Shown: piece after piece, positions 16,501 through 23,811 of the stretch
How positions within the stretch are numbered: the first letter of the stretch is position 1
How the letters are laid out: every line of letters starts with the position of its first letter
Source of the DNA: Candidatus Paracaedibacteraceae bacterium
GTDB taxonomy: Bacteria; Pseudomonadota; Alphaproteobacteria; Paracaedibacterales; Paracaedibacteraceae
Assembly: GCA_019459505.1 (NCBI GenBank)
Contig: JAIBEV010000167.1
Span: 1-33,158 of the forward strand
Reading direction: 5' to 3'
Length of the DNA stretch: 33,158 nucleotides
The notes under the pieces: generated by a model
Databases searched by the model: none
What the model was told of the DNA's origin: nothing
What the model saw: only the letters and a program-made list of their open reading frames with translations
Program-made: the position numbers and the translations under genes

Positions 16501-19500
16501 ATCCAGAGACATGGCGTTCTGCGCATTTAATTAGAAAATTAGGTCAGGGTTTGGATCTTACTGCGTCAGCAGCAAAAACAGGAATGCAAGTGCGTGGTTT
16601 TTATGCTGGATTAGAGCTAAAGGACTTTAATCTTGGTATGGTTAGAAATCTAGACATTTCCAACCTCACCTTAGATCAACTGCAAGGAATGTTGCCGGAT
16701 GTTGATATGTGGCAGCGCTTGAGTAAAACAGTCCTAAATGCGGGTGTGTCAGTATTGCTTCCCCATCAGACAACAAATGCGTTGGTTAATTGTGAATGGG
16801 GATCTCTCTTAATCACTGGCAATAAAAGTGTAACAAGTCTTTGGAACTATGATTCTAATTCTCTTATCGTTGCCTGTTCAAGAGATACTTTTGCAGGATG
16901 GGGGTCTAGTTCGAGTACACAAGTTGTATGGAAAAGCATTTTTACAACACTTGGTGCTTATCGACTTGGCGGAGACCATTATATTGGTGATCAAATCTCG
17001 GCTCATGCAGGTGGAAATTTAACTCTAGACCCTACTTTCAAGGTTCATCAGGCCAGTGACGAAGATGCAGTCTTTATGTCAGATAAAAATCTGCTAGCTG
17101 AAGAGGGATCTTCCGTTAAGAACCATGGATCCGTCATATATTCAGGAAAGGAAACAGCCGTTAATCGTGGATCCATGGAAGGGAAGACAACAATCGTTGA
17201 TGGGCGGACTGGTGCCAGTAATGAAGGACAAATGCGTAGTCAGGATGGAGAAAAAGTCCATTCTTCTGAGGGACATGCGAAAAATAGTGGCCTTATGGAA
17301 TGCTCCTCACCCACAGGAACTCATCAAGTTGCCGGCAAAACAGCTGAAACAACACCAACATCTGCCTTTAAAGGTGGAAATTTAGTATTTGTTTATGGGG
17401 AAAAGGAGTTGCGATTTGGGGGTAGAGTAGACATGCTTCCGGGTGGGCAGATCATTCATGACTGTGCAGATGGGCCTGCTACCCTCGCTCCTGGTATAAT
17501 TTTGAATACTGATGGTTGCACAGTGTATACAAAATCAGGAAAACAGCCTGAATGGACTCCACCTAATGCTAATGCTTCTGAACAGGCACAGGCAGATTCT
17601 GAGAAAGCCCCAGAAGCTTCACCAGCTAATCCGCCATCTGTTACCTACATTAATACAAATGCCTTGCGTCATGAGCTTGGCCTTGAGGCAGGAAATGGTG
17701 TAACAATAGATACGGCATATGTCTTGGGAAAATGGCCAACATTAAAACCAAAAGACGTTGAGAAGCTGGTTAAGTATCTTAATTGGATTTTGTTATTGCA
17801 AGCAGATTCCGCATCTAATAATTACGTCAAAGAACTCTCTATTAAGAGCGCTTACAAAATAATAAAAAAAGTTGATCCAAACTTTGAAAAAAGCTCAGCC
17901 ATTAATCTTGTAAGCGGCATACTACCTCAAGGGTTTACTGCAGAACTTATTCGTACTAAATGGGCACACTTATCCTATAAAGAGGCGAAAGAAATAGCAG
18001 AAAAATTTAATAATATCACAGCATATAATCTACTGATCAAACTTGGGGTTGGGATTGATAAACCAAAAGGCAAACAAAAATTAAATAAACACATTGATGA
18101 TTCAACCCAAGATATTACTAAGGTTTTAAATAAAAATGGTCCAATCATCACAGTCGAGAATGTAAAACAGCTCATCACACCAACGATGCTTGCTGTGCCG
18201 TTAGCAGCACCAGCTCCTGTTTCCTCAGAGCCTCAGCAACTTCCTCAAGTTGAACCTACCACGACAGCGCCAGATCGCTCTCCTTATAAAGGACCAACTC
18301 ACCCAGTAAGTATCGAGGGGCCGCCAGATGTTAATGCCGATAAATGGATTTTGATTGGTCAGGACATCAATGCTCCTGATGCCTTGGCTCGACGGGGACA
18401 TTTTGCAAATGTTAATGTCAATGAAATTTTTATCTGGACCAACGGTCATCATGCATTTTCCAGTGCGACAACACCGATCATGGTCCCAAATTTTACTCTG
18501 ATGACTGATGCAATTACTGTTCGTGCAAACTCTAGCTATACGGCTCAAGGCGTATTAGGCCTATATGCTTTGAGTAAAGAGCTAGTGATTCAGCATGGGG
18601 TTTTGCTAGAAGCCTTAAAAAAGTTAACACTATATGGTGAACAAGCCATTAGATGTGGCCATGAAATCATAACCACGCAATGGGATAAGAAAGGTGCGAA
18701 GGGAGAAACCAAGGATGTCCAAATCTCTACTGTTACCTTGCGTGGAGGCAGTTCAAATGCGGAGCCAACAAATGGCCAAAACAAACCGTGCGTCCTAACT
18801 ATTTTCAGTAATGGAAAATTTTATGGGGAAGCAACTAACTTTGAAGCTATTGGCGGCAATGGGGAAGTTTGGTGCAAAGAAGGATTTTTTAATGGAGGGT
18901 ATGCATGCCCATATTTGGATACATATAGTCGACGTAAAGGAAAAAAATGCTATGATACAGCTTTCTTTAGCGGCTATGTCAAAGCACCCAACGGGGCCTT
19001 TTATATTATGACCCCAGAAGGGAAAATAATTTATCAAAGTGGACATTTTATCACTCAAGACGGCATGTTCTATAATTGTAAAGATGACGCTCGATTTGAT
19101 TCTATCCGTGGTTATCAGATGAAAACCAAGAAACCTCCCGTAGGATCTGGTCCTTTTTCTGAGGTGAAGAAGCTATTTCGCAAGAAAAAGCGAGCTTACC
19201 AAGAAATTGAATCCCTGGCAACTTTTAATGATAGAGCTCCGCTTTTTATACGCTCTAGCAATGGTCATATTTATTTAAATGCGCGGATGAATCTTCCTCA
19301 CTCTACAGTTATTCTTGATACTAAAAAGGTCCATTTTGTGCGTTCCATTTTATGGAAAGAAAAGATAACTAAAAAATGGGAACTTAACTTCTCTTTTGGG
19401 CTATTCAGTATCAGTGAAAATGATTCCATTCTTACCCAAGCCAGGAAAGCTTCTGATTTGTTTGAGGACTTAAGCCAAGGAAAATATGACAACATCTTCA

Positions 19501-22316
19501 CTCCACACGCTAGTTTACGTTTTGGATGGCGTACTCACCTTCGTCAAAATGAATTTTTGGGTGACGCTTGTTTAAATGTAGGGCTTTTGATCCTACCTAG
19601 ATCTAATGGAAAATTAGAACAGTACAATGGCTTTAATCTATCTTCGGGTCAATTTGTCCATTATTTGAATAAATGGACTATAAATGGAGCTAAACTACAT
19701 AGTTATGAGTGGAGCCAGTTCATGGGACTTTATGCCCATGCAAGAGTTGGCTTTTCCAGTACTGACTCATCTAGTATGGATGTATCCGCTGGGGCTTTTT
19801 ATGATGAGTCGCGCTATAAAGGGACCCACTATGTTATTGGGCACGCAAATATCGGTAATGGGAACGTTCCAGCCATTTTAATTCTGAATAATGGCTTTGC
19901 TCACTTTAGTCAGGCCCAGGAAGGAATCATCACGAACCTGATTGCTAACACCAAACAAAATAAGAGTCAGTTTGGCGGGTTCGGTGGATCTGTCGGTGTT
20001 AACATTGCAGGATCTACAACTGGAGAAGTTCACGTCCATTCTGGTTATAGCCGACAGAATGCATCAAGAGAAACAGGCTTACAGATCGATAGAACCAATA
20101 CAGGAAATAAGGTAAAAGTTGTTTCTGCTGACCTGAAGGGGGCTATAATTTCAGGTGACGGTGTTTACGCAACAAACGTTCACAAATCAAAGCCTAAATC
20201 AGAAACAACAGTAACAGCTGGTTTTGGATTCTCATTCACAGCTGATAACCAGCAGGAAACACAACAGGCTACCCCTATCCTCATATCCATTAACGGTCAA
20301 CTCAATGATCATAAAGCAGGGATTTCTGTGCCTATTGGGCCTTCTGCAGCAGCTTCTCAACTTATTCTGCAATATAGGTACAAGGATTATCAGATTATTA
20401 GTGATTCTCTTGGTATCATTTTTAGCGGCGAAACCTACCAAAAACTAGGTAATGCATGCGCTAATTTTATCAATTCAATTCCAATTCTATTATCGCGAAG
20501 TCAATTTTTACCTAAATCATCCATACAATCCACTGCGACAATAACAGATTTGCCAACAATACTTATCTTGGATGGCCAATCTGCTGAGACACATGGAGAA
20601 GACATAGTCAATATTCCAGTCCATCAGGGTGAATCAATTGAGCAGAACATTCAGTATACTGAATTGAGTCCAGCAACAATAAATTCCAAAGATCCCAGCT
20701 TTGTTGATTCAGCAGATCAAGAGACTTTCTTGATCCAAAACCTTGTTAAATTTGAGGGAGAGCTTCCCTCTGGGCTCACATCTCAGCTATTAAGAAAATC
20801 ATGGTACTATTATTTATCAGGAAGACCTAAAATTGGTGATCTAGAGTTTCTAGAAACTCCAGTTCCATTTTTCTGTAAAAATGGGCCAGTCACTCATTTC
20901 AAGTATAGGCTTTATGGAACGCCTTATTATCTTGAAACACCTAATCTTAAGAATATGGTCTTTCAAACAGACCATGCCATAAGCTCCTCTAAATCTGCCT
21001 ATGCGCAGGCAGCTTATCATGGGGCCAATAAAAAAGGATCCGCTATATTTATCTTTAATGCAAGTCAAACTGCCGATAAAGATGTAGGCTATTTCGAAAG
21101 AGCTTCACAATTTAAAGGGATGAGAGTGAGAGGGGCTTATGGAACAACAGAACTCGACGGACTAATTATAGCTTGTGCAGGTAAGCCTGAAGGTGTCTCT
21201 CTTGATAGACTCCTTGTTCATGAAATGATGCATATGAATGTAGCAAGGAAATTCGGCAGAGCAATTCCAGGGGGAGATGATAATGTAGATCTGTATGTAA
21301 AAGCGCTATTCCAAGATTATAACTACAGACGCAGCAATATGTTACAGTCTCCTGCTATTTATCTTCATACTGATATGCAGAGATTGTACAATACACCTCG
21401 AGGCTATATAAGAGAAAATTTACCTCGTGGACTACAGGACAATGCTAAAGATATATTTAATAGGTTATCCAAGGGAGAGCGGTACGGAGCCTTAAATAAA
21501 AATATCAACTCTATATCACCTTCAGAAATTAAAGCCTTTATCCGTGCTGAAGATATGTTCCTTGCCGAACCGCCTGCCTTCTTGGCAGAATTTGATTACC
21601 GATATCCAGGTGGCGCAAAAAATCTTTTTCCAGGAACCCATAAATGTTTGACAGGTATGGGCATCCTTAGAACACCATTCAATTGGAGAGCTCTAAAAGT
21701 TGGCGCGTCTATGACTCTAAAAGTTGGCATGTCTAAAGCTCTCCCTGTTTTAGATTTTGGTCTTCATGTCTGCCACGAATTAGATAGTGGCTACTCTTTC
21801 CCCACAGCTATCGGCAGAGGAACTGTGACCACGTTAGTAGATAATGGAATCTGGAGTAGCATGTTCTGTGGCCTCAGCTCTGTATCCCATCCTGTAGCCG
21901 CGCTGGGAGCAGGTGGGGGAATCTTGATAGCCTCAGCCATCCCAGAGCCAAACCCTGGAGAATTAGAACGCTTAGATGCTAGATGGGAAATGGCAAATAG
22001 CGGTCGCTGGTACTCTACAGCAGAATACCAAATGACCCCAAGTCAATCGTGGGCTGCTATTAAGCCTTTAACAAAGATTGGTTCAGCACTAAATACTCTA
22101 TCTAATTATATTTCTGAAGCTATTATAGATAGCGCTTATTATATAGGATGGTACTCAGGTGATGATTCATATGATGACTCGCTCATGCAATTTTCTCAGC
22201 CTTTGACAAGCAACATCAATCTACAAGAGATTCCGGTACCACTATTTGATATAAATCAACAAAACACGATATTACAATGCTCTCATGAACCGGTGGTCGA
22301 CTGGGAAAAATACTAG
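13587..22316 (+). CDS. Giant FHA-like exoprotein with C-terminal HEMMH domain
   Basis: The product has 2909 residues. It opens with a signal peptide (MKNFVYIIAYLIASIFSVEA) followed by a 44-residue tandem duplication. Residues about 90-770 and 1180-1320 are beta-helix-like repeats rich in N-x-G and SG turns. Residues 900-1130 are more helical and hydrophobic. Low-complexity A/P/S/E/Q linkers lie near 1327-1350 and 1537-1574. Residues 1580-2200 are again beta-rich; GFGGSVGVNIAGS ... VKVVSADLKGAIISGDGVY (2130-2196) is FHA2-like. The end carries LLVHEMMHMN, with HEMMH at 2545-2549 matching the zincin HExxH motif, and a downstream AEPPAFLAEFDY that could supply a third ligand. No canonical TPS secretion domain and no TpsB gene are seen. 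It is probably a surface or secreted adhesin with a peptidase tip; the peptidase call is inferred from motif alone. Confidence 0.75.
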   Translation: MKNFVYIIAYLIASIFSVEAGQAASYGVEVAQDKQDGLILNLSSILADHSHIVSKIASIFSADAGHVAPCYVEVKQDNQNGLILDLSSIPADHSHIVFTAQGSEIGSCVFGSTKIGQVAAITISTNKSVKFVNSLNRGQLASSSQDDGRLGILLVESAGSIIFRDLIKLKGVMVLDVKGDCVLESGITFSNPSNGVILTRGRFVFGGDSTIHELLAVGCSKLETILGANLSIGLGSMQCTNTIINRGTMTVDQKTEIETPHLNNIGAIRSNSLILRVKKTSNSGKFEAHNLYFTESNCNLFHKKNAQSIFKVTGECQGNNFNEFRLHGKSEWLGITQINAQQTTLENEIKVFAFVLSCRSDISLQPTTKFSVQHHLSLYSQGNQVLKNGEVYVGFDQTPSKRGATLSRKQASLLSKLTPGAYFSAKGSIFQAAKIKSANTPLSFHAGQTFTDASGFTESGIFPNNVIVINATKAKISGNMKLHQAAVIKAVTCMLDGFQEGQGTCRFDISDEFKQLEQNMIALREISVRAKNATLAGHTRLSQGGKIEATEKLSYDPTARISSQTLESSAKDIINKPGAEFHITDTHLQKASDTLAAETGVHFKGGVIALVSSGDLYNSAEYRTKTTSINAKKRLMEGEALDIEGEQLFREADSIDSKPGGRVKLEKTNFLKTRTDQVVGGCDAQNNYCESTEGKITVSKNIQSIGGNTTLIAERGVTVQKGTTVQSKKSDKDASGGVTSVLIGHFVDDDTAPGKRKFIESRGWLWCDGSMRAPHHHINAWGVSGYKGSIESKDSFFSDTTFFIPLLSNITGTNGGINSSLLTLPIFSNISFEKLEINTSAYLSVLSRLAASNQLLINSLLYGDVFSLTQSNNFTSNALVKFSILGSSGYTLALPSLSRKNMVSNLLQWGQSLALAVGSSIPGPVGPAVKAIQIGLGVIRSASKLEVFLGIKRQDLFNPFKIVAKFKRDFKDPETWRSAHLIRKLGQGLDLTASAAKTGMQVRGFYAGLELKDFNLGMVRNLDISNLTLDQLQGMLPDVDMWQRLSKTVLNAGVSVLLPHQTTNALVNCEWGSLLITGNKSVTSLWNYDSNSLIVACSRDTFAGWGSSSSTQVVWKSIFTTLGAYRLGGDHYIGDQISAHAGGNLTLDPTFKVHQASDEDAVFMSDKNLLAEEGSSVKNHGSVIYSGKETAVNRGSMEGKTTIVDGRTGASNEGQMRSQDGEKVHSSEGHAKNSGLMECSSPTGTHQVAGKTAETTPTSAFKGGNLVFVYGEKELRFGGRVDMLPGGQIIHDCADGPATLAPGIILNTDGCTVYTKSGKQPEWTPPNANASEQAQADSEKAPEASPANPPSVTYINTNALRHELGLEAGNGVTIDTAYVLGKWPTLKPKDVEKLVKYLNWILLLQADSASNNYVKELSIKSAYKIIKKVDPNFEKSSAINLVSGILPQGFTAELIRTKWAHLSYKEAKEIAEKFNNITAYNLLIKLGVGIDKPKGKQKLNKHIDDSTQDITKVLNKNGPIITVENVKQLITPTMLAVPLAAPAPVSSEPQQLPQVEPTTTAPDRSPYKGPTHPVSIEGPPDVNADKWILIGQDINAPDALARRGHFANVNVNEIFIWTNGHHAFSSATTPIMVPNFTLMTDAITVRANSSYTAQGVLGLYALSKELVIQHGVLLEALKKLTLYGEQAIRCGHEIITTQWDKKGAKGETKDVQISTVTLRGGSSNAEPTNGQNKPCVLTIFSNGKFYGEATNFEAIGGNGEVWCKEGFFNGGYACPYLDTYSRRKGKKCYDTAFFSGYVKAPNGAFYIMTPEGKIIYQSGHFITQDGMFYNCKDDARFDSIRGYQMKTKKPPVGSGPFSEVKKLFRKKKRAYQEIESLATFNDRAPLFIRSSNGHIYLNARMNLPHSTVILDTKKVHFVRSILWKEKITKKWELNFSFGLFSISENDSILTQARKASDLFEDLSQGKYDNIFTPHASLRFGWRTHLRQNEFLGDACLNVGLLILPRSNGKLEQYNGFNLSSGQFVHYLNKWTINGAKLHSYEWSQFMGLYAHARVGFSSTDSSSMDVSAGAFYDESRYKGTHYVIGHANIGNGNVPAILILNNGFAHFSQAQEGIITNLIANTKQNKSQFGGFGGSVGVNIAGSTTGEVHVHSGYSRQNASRETGLQIDRTNTGNKVKVVSADLKGAIISGDGVYATNVHKSKPKSETTVTAGFGFSFTADNQQETQQATPILISINGQLNDHKAGISVPIGPSAAASQLILQYRYKDYQIISDSLGIIFSGETYQKLGNACANFINSIPILLSRSQFLPKSSIQSTATITDLPTILILDGQSAETHGEDIVNIPVHQGESIEQNIQYTELSPATINSKDPSFVDSADQETFLIQNLVKFEGELPSGLTSQLLRKSWYYYLSGRPKIGDLEFLETPVPFFCKNGPVTHFKYRLYGTPYYLETPNLKNMVFQTDHAISSSKSAYAQAAYHGANKKGSAIFIFNASQTADKDVGYFERASQFKGMRVRGAYGTTELDGLIIACAGKPEGVSLDRLLVHEMMHMNVARKFGRAIPGGDDNVDLYVKALFQDYNYRRSNMLQSPAIYLHTDMQRLYNTPRGYIRENLPRGLQDNAKDIFNRLSKGERYGALNKNINSISPSEIKAFIRAEDMFLAEPPAFLAEFDYRYPGGAKNLFPGTHKCLTGMGILRTPFNWRALKVGASMTLKVGMSKALPVLDFGLHVCHELDSGYSFPTAIGRGTVTTLVDNGIWSSMFCGLSSVSHPVAALGAGGGILIASAIPEPNPGELERLDARWEMANSGRWYSTAEYQMTPSQSWAAIKPLTKIGSALNTLSNYISEAIIDSAYYIGWYSGDDSYDDSLMQFSQPLTSNINLQEIPVPLFDINQQNTILQCSHEPVVDWEKY
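13620..13883 (+). repeat. 132-bp tandem duplication in the exoprotein N-terminus
   Basis: Copy 1 is 13620-13751 and copy 2 is 13752-13883; I count about 17 differences, all substitutions, so the frame is kept. Each encodes 44 residues starting IASIFS[VA][ED]AG and ending ADHSHIV. Copy 1 contains the end of the signal peptide, so copy 2 places a signal-peptide-like end inside the mature chain. Confidence 0.9.
21219..21233 (+). other. HEMMH zinc-binding motif of predicted metallopeptidase
   Basis: Codons for residues 2545-2549 of the 2909-residue exoprotein read H-E-M-M-H, preceded by hydrophobic DRLLV as expected of a zincin active-site helix. The third ligand is uncertain; candidates are glutamates in the AEPPAFLAEFDY stretch about 120 residues later. 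Confidence 0.5.
21691..21738 (+). repeat. 24-bp tandem duplication near the exoprotein C-terminus
   Basis: ctctaaaagttggc begins both 21691-21714 and 21715-21738, encoding LKVGASMT then LKVGMSKA. It is a small in-frame duplication just after the predicted peptidase domain. Confidence 0.7.
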
Positions 22317-22693
22317 TCATGTAGACCTCCTAAGGTATTGTGCCAGGATCTGTGCGTAGAATTATCATAAGGATTTAAAAAAGTCTGGAGACACCTTACT
22401 GTCTGCGGCTCGCAGAGGAATGGATGCTTTTTTTATGATAAAACCTCTTTACCGAGGTTTTTTTCCTATCGTCGCGAAATTTCCTGAGATCCCTTGAAAG
22501 CCTTGTTATTCCTTGTATTGCGGGGGAAATTTGATTTTAGGCTAATGAATGAGGTGGTTAGTAATACATTGTAAATCAATATCTTTCTCGTTCCGACATA
22601 ATCCATGTAATACAAAAGATTTAGTAAGCGAAGTAAGATTTAGGCCGTGTGTCGCTTTAATCTACAAGGTTTATGGTATGTTAAATAATAAGG
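22317..22693. other. Intergenic stretch between exoprotein gene and IS6 element
   Basis: It holds the terminator near 22440 and, before it, a small hairpin tctgcg-gct-cgcaga (22402-22416). The remainder (about 22470-22690) is AT-rich with no convincing gene. Short frames occur but lack a ribosome site or recognisable protein pattern. I see no tRNA fold. Confidence 0.4.
22440..22465 (+). terminator. Rho-independent terminator after the 2909-residue gene
   Basis: aaaacctc (22440-22447) pairs with gaggtttt (22454-22461) around the loop tttacc and runs into a T-tract. This is the classic form, 124 bases after the stop codon. Confidence 0.85.
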
Positions 22694-23530
22694 GGTGTTG
22701 TCAAGTTGTCTGCTTTGGGATAAAAGCTCCATAAAACACCCCCTTACTTCTTTTTTTTAGGCGTAATTCGGCTGTGATGTGATTTGATGACACTGAGCGA
22801 AAGCTTCTTTTAGCTTACACCGTCTTTCTTCTGCTGAAAGTTTATAGAGTCCAACTCTAAACCAGTTTCTAAAGACACCAAAGACAGAAAGGAACAATTG
22901 AGCGTGGGGAGGACTTTTAAAGCGACGCATCTGTTTTTCTCTGAGCCGGGTTGGTTGATGAGAAACTTCAATACAATTATTCAGCCTTTTATGGCGCCGG
23001 TGCTCTGTTGTTTTCAATAACTTCTTCTTGGCTGCTGTATAGCTTCTCAGTTTATCTGTAATCATCACTCTTGGCACATATTGGAGTCCTTTTAAAAGCT
23101 TCTTAAAGAAGCGAAGTGCAGCCTTTGCACTTCTGCGAAGCTGAACTAAGACATCAAGCTCATAACCATCTTGATCAATAGCCCTCCACAGCCAATAAGA
23201 TCTACCATTCATTCTCAAGCAAACCTCATCCAGATGCCATTTATCGCCTCTTTGGGGTTGGCGCTTCTTTAAGCCAGAGGCATAAAGAGGCCCAAATTTA
23301 GAAACCCAGGCTCTGATGGTTTCATGACTGACATCAAGCCCTCTATAGAGCAAAGCTTGAGATGTATCTCTTAGGCTGGCATTAAGGCGATAATAAATCC
23401 ATACCGCATGGCTAATAATCTCACGCGAAAATCGATAGCCTTTGTAAATTGCTGACTGAGGCTGCATAATTTATCTTTCCCTATTTTTTATCTGAGCTTA
23501 CTACACTTCATTCAATAAGTTGACAATACC
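22694..23530 (-). mobile_element. IS6-family insertion sequence, about 837 bp
   Basis: One transposase gene nearly fills the element. The imperfect ends are ggtgttgtcaagttgtc (22694-22710) and, on the other strand, ggtattgtcaacttatt (23530-23514), matching at 13 of 17 positions. Length and single-gene layout fit IS6/IS26/IS240 elements. I find no 8-bp target duplication at these borders, so the copy may have arisen by cointegrate resolution, or its flanks have been rearranged. Exact borders are uncertain by a few bases. Confidence 0.75.
22757..23467 (-). CDS. IS6-family DDE transposase
   Basis: The product has 236 residues, the normal length for IS6 transposases. The N-terminus has the zinc-ribbon/HTH-like part (FSREIISHAVWIYYRLNASL, then VSHETIRAWV). 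The catalytic triad is visible: D80 in DKWHLDEVCLRMNG, D138 in VMITDKLRSY, and E167 in RLNNCIEVSHQPTRLRE. The YWLWRAIDQDG and HxQPTRxREKQMRRFKS blocks are family hallmarks. It starts at ATG 23465-23467 and ends in VTSQPNYA-like sequence (SQPNYA), with no frameshift, so it is probably functional. Its promoter-proximal end faces the giant toxin gene on the opposite strand. Confidence 0.95.
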   Translation of the reverse strand: MQPQSAIYKGYRFSREIISHAVWIYYRLNASLRDTSQALLYRGLDVSHETIRAWVSKFGPLYASGLKKRQPQRGDKWHLDEVCLRMNGRSYWLWRAIDQDGYELDVLVQLRRSAKAALRFFKKLLKGLQYVPRVMITDKLRSYTAAKKKLLKTTEHRRHKRLNNCIEVSHQPTRLREKQMRRFKSPPHAQLFLSVFGVFRNWFRVGLYKLSAEERRCKLKEAFAQCHQITSQPNYA

Positions 23531-23548
23531 TTTAACAAACAATACTTT
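23520..23548 (+). promoter_or_regulatory. Candidate IS-borne hybrid promoter for the giant toxin gene
   Basis: A consensus -35 hexamer, ttgaca (23520-23525), lies in the outward-facing terminal repeat of the IS6 element. Seventeen bases later tactttt-type sequence (tacttt, 23543-23548) could act as a -10 (TA...T kept, 3 of 6 matches). IS6-family ends are known to provide -35 boxes for neighbours. It would leave a leader of about 255 bases. Confidence 0.4.
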
Positions 23549-23811
23549 AATAAAATTTAAAATCATATAAAAATAATTTGTTTATATTTAAATTTTAAAT
23601 AAAAATAATTGTAATAATTATAGTCCAAAATATTCTCTTCAAAAATTTATGAGATAAAATTTACTTTTTTGATAAAAAGTTGCAAAAACAGCATTTTACT
23701 CTCTTGAAAAATAGTTAACAAATCATTAAAAATATCTAGATTTGCATCATTACAGTTGTCTGGCTGCTTTTATTAATGATTCAGAAGTTTTATTTATAGA
23801 AAGAAATATAA
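23531..23811. other. AT-rich leader region of the giant toxin gene
   Basis: This 281-base stretch is very AT-rich, with many A- and T-runs and no frame of note. It contains the possible -10 noted above. agaaagaaat just before the ATG at 23812 is a weak ribosome site. Other -10-like TATAAT variants (for example catataaaaa near 23564) prevent a unique promoter call. Confidence 0.4.

Noticed and set aside
22470..22690. Possible tRNA or attachment-site remnant
   Set aside because: I could not fold a cloverleaf or find paired direct repeats; the stretch is left unassigned.
22549..22734. Plus-strand open frame of 61 codons beside the IS6 element
   Set aside because: It crosses the left terminal repeat of the IS and has no ribosome site or recognisable protein pattern.
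22686..23538. 8-bp target-site duplication around the IS6 element
   Set aside because: The flanking bases (taataagg on the left, tttaacaa on the right) do not match at the borders I can define.
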